Origin: an uncultured Verrucomicrobiota bacterium | Lineage (GTDB): Bacteria; Verrucomicrobiota; Verrucomicrobiia; Chthoniobacterales; SZAS-18 | Assembly: GCA_937873255.1 (NCBI GenBank) | Contig: CALMVM010000617.1 | Location: forward strand, 14,125 to 23,366 | DNA length: 9,242 nt | Direction of reading: 5' to 3' | Shown here: piece after piece, positions 6,931-9,242 of the stretch | Position numbering within the stretch: position 1 is the stretch's first letter | How the letters are laid out: every line of letters starts with the position of its first letter | The notes under the pieces: generated by a model | Databases searched by the model: none | What the model was told of the DNA's origin: nothing | Seen by the model: the letters and a program-made list of their open reading frames with translations, nothing else | Program-made: the position numbers and the translations under genes

Positions 6931-8140
6931 CGGCGATGGCCTCCTCCAAACGGGGATCGTTGTGCGGCAGGCGCGCGTGGTTTTTCAGCCGGGCGAGGAA
7001 TGCCGCCAGCCACCATCCGCCGACGCCGGCGAATGCGGTAAAATCCATCCACGAAACGACCAACCCTGCGCGGTGCAAGGACGGCGCGACCTGCCAGAGT
7101 ACATCGACCGCGTGCACGAGCAAAATCCCGATGGCCACCCCGCGCAAGACGCGGATGTTTTCCTTGTTCTCGCGTCCGAGCAACACGAAGAACGGCACCG
7201 CGAAATGGCACACGCCCAGGAATACAGCCACCCATTTCCAGCCGCCCGCGACGCGGTGCAGATACCACTCGATCTCGACCGGCTTGTTGCCCGACCAGAT
7301 GATGATGAGCTGTGACACCGCGAGGTACGCCCACATCATCGTGAACGCGAGCAGGAAATTCCCCAGCGAATGAAAATGCTCCGTCCGCACCAACCCGCGC
7401 CAGGGCAGGTACTGTCGCACCAGCGAAAGCAGCACGGCGCAAAATGCGAACGCCGCCAGGATCTGCCCGATGATGACCTGCGGGGCGAACACAGTCGAAT
7501 ACCAATCCTTTTCCAGCACCATGATCCAATCGACGATCGCCAGCGACGTGATGAGCGCGAACGCCACCAATCCCGGCGCGGCGAAGGCGCGGATGCGCCG
7601 GGTATACGCGGCGTCGGGCGTGCGGTCCTGCGCGAAGGACCAACGGTTGAGCAGGTACGTCGCGACGCTCCAGAAACCGAACGCCACGACGGTGCGGACG
7701 ACCAGCGCCGTCGCGTTCAGATAGAATTGTTTCTTTTGCAGCGCCTCGCTGTGCGCGACGACGTTGGGGTCGGTCCACGGGTAGAGATAGCCGAGCCCCG
7801 CGAACACCGGTAAAAACAGCAGTGCCATCAAGGGCAGAATGTACGCGCCCGCCTCCAGAAAGCGCCGGATCAGGAAACCCCAGCCGCCGTTCGTGAGCGC
7901 GTGCATCATCAGTACGCACAACATCCCGAGCGAGAGCCCCGTCCAGAACACGAACCCGAACAGGTACGAGAAGAAAAACTGCCGTGCGTCGAAAAACGCA
8001 CCGACCCCGCTCAGGGCCAGCCCGACGATTCCGATGACCAACGCGACCCACTGCCAACGCGCGAGCGTCGGAGCCAGCGCGGTGTCAGGCTCGGCGTGGA
8101 TCGCCTTTTCCACGTCGGTCTCGGTGGCGGAGGCGCTCAT
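6920..8140 (-). CDS. actF: Alternative Complex III subunit ActF (NrfD-like quinol:cytochrome c oxidoreductase membrane subunit)
   Basis: A 406-residue polytopic inner-membrane protein with about ten transmembrane helices (starting near residues 30, 57, 98, 142, 188, 220, 260, 300, 333 and 366), the topology of the NrfD/PsrC-like ActC and ActF subunits. ACIII oxidises membrane quinol and reduces a c-type cytochrome or an attached oxidase. Recognisable stretches are VDWIMVLEKDWYSTVFA at 203-219, HFHSLGNFLLAF at 255-266, and SQLIIIWSGNKP followed by EIEWYL at 276-294, all typical of ActF. The start is the ATG at 8140 in a 4-bp ATGA overlap with actE, supported by GGAGG ten bases upstream. The frame stays open to 8428 but that part lies inside actE. 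ActF carries no metal cofactor; in solved ACIII structures it faces ActC. Confidence 0.95.
   Translation of the reverse strand: MSASATETDVEKAIHAEPDTALAPTLARWQWVALVIGIVGLALSGVGAFFDARQFFFSYLFGFVFWTGLSLGMLCVLMMHALTNGGWGFLIRRFLEAGAYILPLMALLFLPVFAGLGYLYPWTDPNVVAHSEALQKKQFYLNATALVVRTVVAFGFWSVATYLLNRWSFAQDRTPDAAYTRRIRAFAAPGLVAFALITSLAIVDWIMVLEKDWYSTVFAPQVIIGQILAAFAFCAVLLSLVRQYLPWRGLVRTEHFHSLGNFLLAFTMMWAYLAVSQLIIIWSGNKPVEIEWYLHRVAGGWKWVAVFLGVCHFAVPFFVLLGRENKENIRVLRGVAIGILLVHAVDVLWQVAPSLHRAGLVVSWMDFTAFAGVGGWWLAAFLARLKNHARLPHNDPRLEEAIADGH
6940..6947 (-). promoter_or_regulatory. Shine-Dalgarno site of the 175-residue membrane protein gene
   Basis: On the minus strand GGAGGAGG lies nine bases before the ATG at 6930. 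It is inside the end of actF and supports an 11-bp gene overlap rather than a later start. Confidence 0.8.
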
Positions 8141-8724
8141 GGCTTGGCGGCCTCCAGTTGCGTGCGCTGGTCGGCGGGCACGTCGTCGAGCGTCGCGTGG
8201 CGGCTGAGTTGTAGCGCGCGAACGTAGGCAACGATGGCCCAGCGGTCGGGAGCTTCCACGCGCGAGGCATAGGGATACATGATGCCGTAGCCGTTCGTGA
8301 TGACGCTGTAGAGATAACCCGGCGGCGCGTTGCGCAGGCGATCGATGTGGTAGGACGGCGGCGGCGGATAACCGCGCTGGACGACCATGCCGTCGCCGTC
8401 GCCCTCCGCACCGTGGCACATCGAGCAATAGATCGTGAACCGCTCCTGACCGCGCGCGAGCAGTTCGCGCGTGACCGGCACCGGCAGCGAGGCGGCAAGC
8501 ATGCCTTCGTCGTTCTTGCCAGTGAAAAAGATCGTGTCCTCGTCCAACCGCCCGTGCGGGATCGTGTGCGGCGGCAGCGGACGAGCGGACGTGTTGTCGT
8601 CGTAAAATTCGTTCGCAGCGAGAGGTTTGTACTTCGGTTGGTTATACATGTCCTGCCGGCAGGCGGTTCCGGCGAGGACGCATGCCAACACCGCGATGAC
8701 GCGGGTCGCGTCGGCGCGGTTCAT
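8137..8724 (-). CDS. actE: Alternative Complex III subunit ActE, monohaem cytochrome c
   Basis: A 195-residue exported cytochrome that carries electrons within or out of ACIII on the periplasmic side. An N-terminal hydrophobic signal (about residues 9-21) ends at C22, followed by the RQDMYNQPKY stretch that is highly typical of ActE. C22 is a candidate lipidated cysteine, but the residues before it (G-T-A) are a poor lipobox. Haem c binds at C100-S-M-C103-H104; M149 in the NGYGIM stretch is the likely sixth ligand. GDGDGMVVQRGYPPPPS and DRWAIVAYVRALQLS complete the family pattern. The ATG at 8724 overlaps the actD stop by 4 bp and has GGAGG seven bases upstream. The frame is open upstream to 9033, but that part lies within actD and would bury the signal peptide. 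Confidence 0.95.
   Translation of the reverse strand: MNRADATRVIAVLACVLAGTACRQDMYNQPKYKPLAANEFYDDNTSARPLPPHTIPHGRLDEDTIFFTGKNDEGMLAASLPVPVTRELLARGQERFTIYCSMCHGAEGDGDGMVVQRGYPPPPSYHIDRLRNAPPGYLYSVITNGYGIMYPYASRVEAPDRWAIVAYVRALQLSRHATLDDVPADQRTQLEAAKP
8151..8155 (-). promoter_or_regulatory. Shine-Dalgarno site deciding the actF start
   Basis: GGAGG on the minus strand, ten bases before the ATG at 8140, within the last codons of actE. Together with the ATGA overlap it selects 8140 over the longer open frame to 8428. Confidence 0.75.
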
Positions 8725-9242
8725 CGCGGCACCTCCACGATTTCGGCGGCGTGCGTTCCTTCCAAAAAACGGCGCGTGCCTTCCAGGTTCCACCGCTCGT
8801 CGCTGGCCTCGATGCACAGAAAATATTGATCGACCGTGGCGCGTTCGATGCCGGGCGCGGCGAAAATCGGGTGATGGTAACGCGGCAACCCGTTGAGAAA
8901 TAGCATGCCGAAAACGCCGGCCAGCGCCGCGCAGAGCACGGTCAACTCGAACGTTACCGGGATGAACATCGGCCAACTGTGGAACGGCCGCCCGCCGATG
9001 TTGTACGGATAATCGACCGTCATCGAAAACCACTGCATGAAATATCCGCCTGTCCCGCCCGCGATGCCGCCCAGTAGCACGATGAGCGGCATGATCGTCT
9101 TGCGTCGGTTGCCGAGTTTTTCGGCCAACCCTTCGATGGGTACGGGACTGTAGGCGTCCATCTTGCGGTAACCAGCGAGGTAGGCAGCGTCAGCAGCAGC
9201 TTTGAGCGCGTCTTCCGAATCGAAGCGCGCGGCCAATCCCCA
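8721..9242 (-). CDS. actD: Alternative Complex III subunit ActD (DUF3341), partial (5' end beyond right edge)
   Basis: The visible 173 residues and stop codon are the bulk of ActD, a small two-helix membrane subunit of ACIII; the true start lies to the right of the window. The fragment opens with a GLAARFDSEDALKAAA stretch that matches the usual ActD beginning (YGL-x-A-E/R-F-D), so only a few residues are missing; a TTG at 9236 is not a credible start. The motif GYRKMDAYSPVPIEGL comes next, then two transmembrane spans (about residues 50-69 and 90-117) separated by the WF-x5-YPYNIGGRPFHSWP loop, then a C-terminal soluble segment. ActD contributes to the membrane core beside ActC and ActF in known ACIII structures and binds no cofactor. 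Its stop overlaps the actE start by 4 bp. actABC are expected just upstream. Confidence 0.94.
   Translation of the reverse strand, partial: WGLAARFDSEDALKAAADAAYLAGYRKMDAYSPVPIEGLAEKLGNRRKTIMPLIVLLGGIAGGTGGYFMQWFSMTVDYPYNIGGRPFHSWPMFIPVTFELTVLCAALAGVFGMLFLNGLPRYHHPIFAAPGIERATVDQYFLCIEASDERWNLEGTRRFLEGTHAAEIVEVPR
8732..8736 (-). promoter_or_regulatory. Shine-Dalgarno site deciding the actE start
   Basis: GGAGG on the minus strand, seven bases before the ATG at 8724, near the end of actD. It fixes the ActE start at the signal peptide and not at the longer open frame reaching 9033. Confidence 0.8.

Noticed and set aside
6468..8057. Minus-strand open frame of 529 codons in another frame over actF and the 175-residue gene
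   Set aside because: It covers two well-supported genes in a different frame, and the translation is Arg/Ala/Pro-rich with no motif. GC-rich codon bias keeps the off-frame open.
1..9242. Search for tRNA, rRNA, CRISPR arrays, insertion sequences and long direct repeats
   Set aside because: None was seen. Gaps between genes are too short (121 bp at most) and hold no cloverleaf, repeat-spacer or transposase pattern. This was by eye; a tRNAscan, Infernal and repeat search would confirm.

Overview
The window is a compact, GC-rich (roughly 60% or more by eye) bacterial respiratory locus. Almost all of it, from the right edge down to about 1692, is one minus-strand gene series. This series joins the downstream part of an Alternative Complex III operon (actD, actE, actF) to a complete caa3-type cytochrome c oxidase operon (a small membrane protein, sco, coxB, coxA, coxC, coxD). 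The arrangement is known from Rhodothermus, Bacteroidota, Acidobacteriota, Verrucomicrobiota, Planctomycetota and some Proteobacteria. Codon usage, GC content and the mixed use of Shine-Dalgarno sites fit a Verrucomicrobiota/Opitutales-like organism, but that placement is inference.

Layout, right to left in the direction of transcription: actD (5' end beyond the window, 9242-8721); actE, a monohaem cytochrome c (8724-8137); actF, a polytopic quinol-oxidising-module membrane subunit (8140-6920); an unnamed 175-residue single-span membrane protein (6930-6403); a SCO copper chaperone (6406-5582); coxB with CuA and a fused haem c (5585-4446); coxA, the haem-copper catalytic subunit, with the YSHPAVY signature of A2-type enzymes (4438-2747); coxC (2731-2060); coxD (2048-1692). 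From actD through coxB every junction overlaps by 4 or 11 bp; the later junctions have gaps of 7, 15 and 11 bp. The whole series is therefore very probably one transcript whose promoter and first genes (actABC) lie outside the window.

Functionally, ACIII oxidises menaquinol or ubiquinol and passes electrons through its own cytochromes to the haem c of CoxB. CuA, haem a and the haem a3/CuB centre then reduce O2 while protons are pumped. SCO supplies copper to CuA. The single-operon layout suggests the two complexes are made together and may form a supercomplex.

Left of the respiratory operon are a thioredoxin gene (minus, 1598-1254) with a plausible sigma70-type promoter in the 93-bp gap behind coxD; a small convergent gene for a secreted protein of unknown function (plus, 696-1211), with a perfect hairpin between the two 3' ends; and the N-terminal part of a Cof-like HAD-family phosphatase (minus, 574 to the left edge). 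No tRNA, rRNA, CRISPR array, insertion sequence or phage gene was seen. No intergenic stretch exceeds about 121 bp.

I did not find a wholly new system. The points most worth a second look are the A2-type catalytic signature, the unnamed ACIII/oxidase-linked membrane protein, the shift from SD-led to SD-less starts within one operon, and the proline-rich tail of CoxB.
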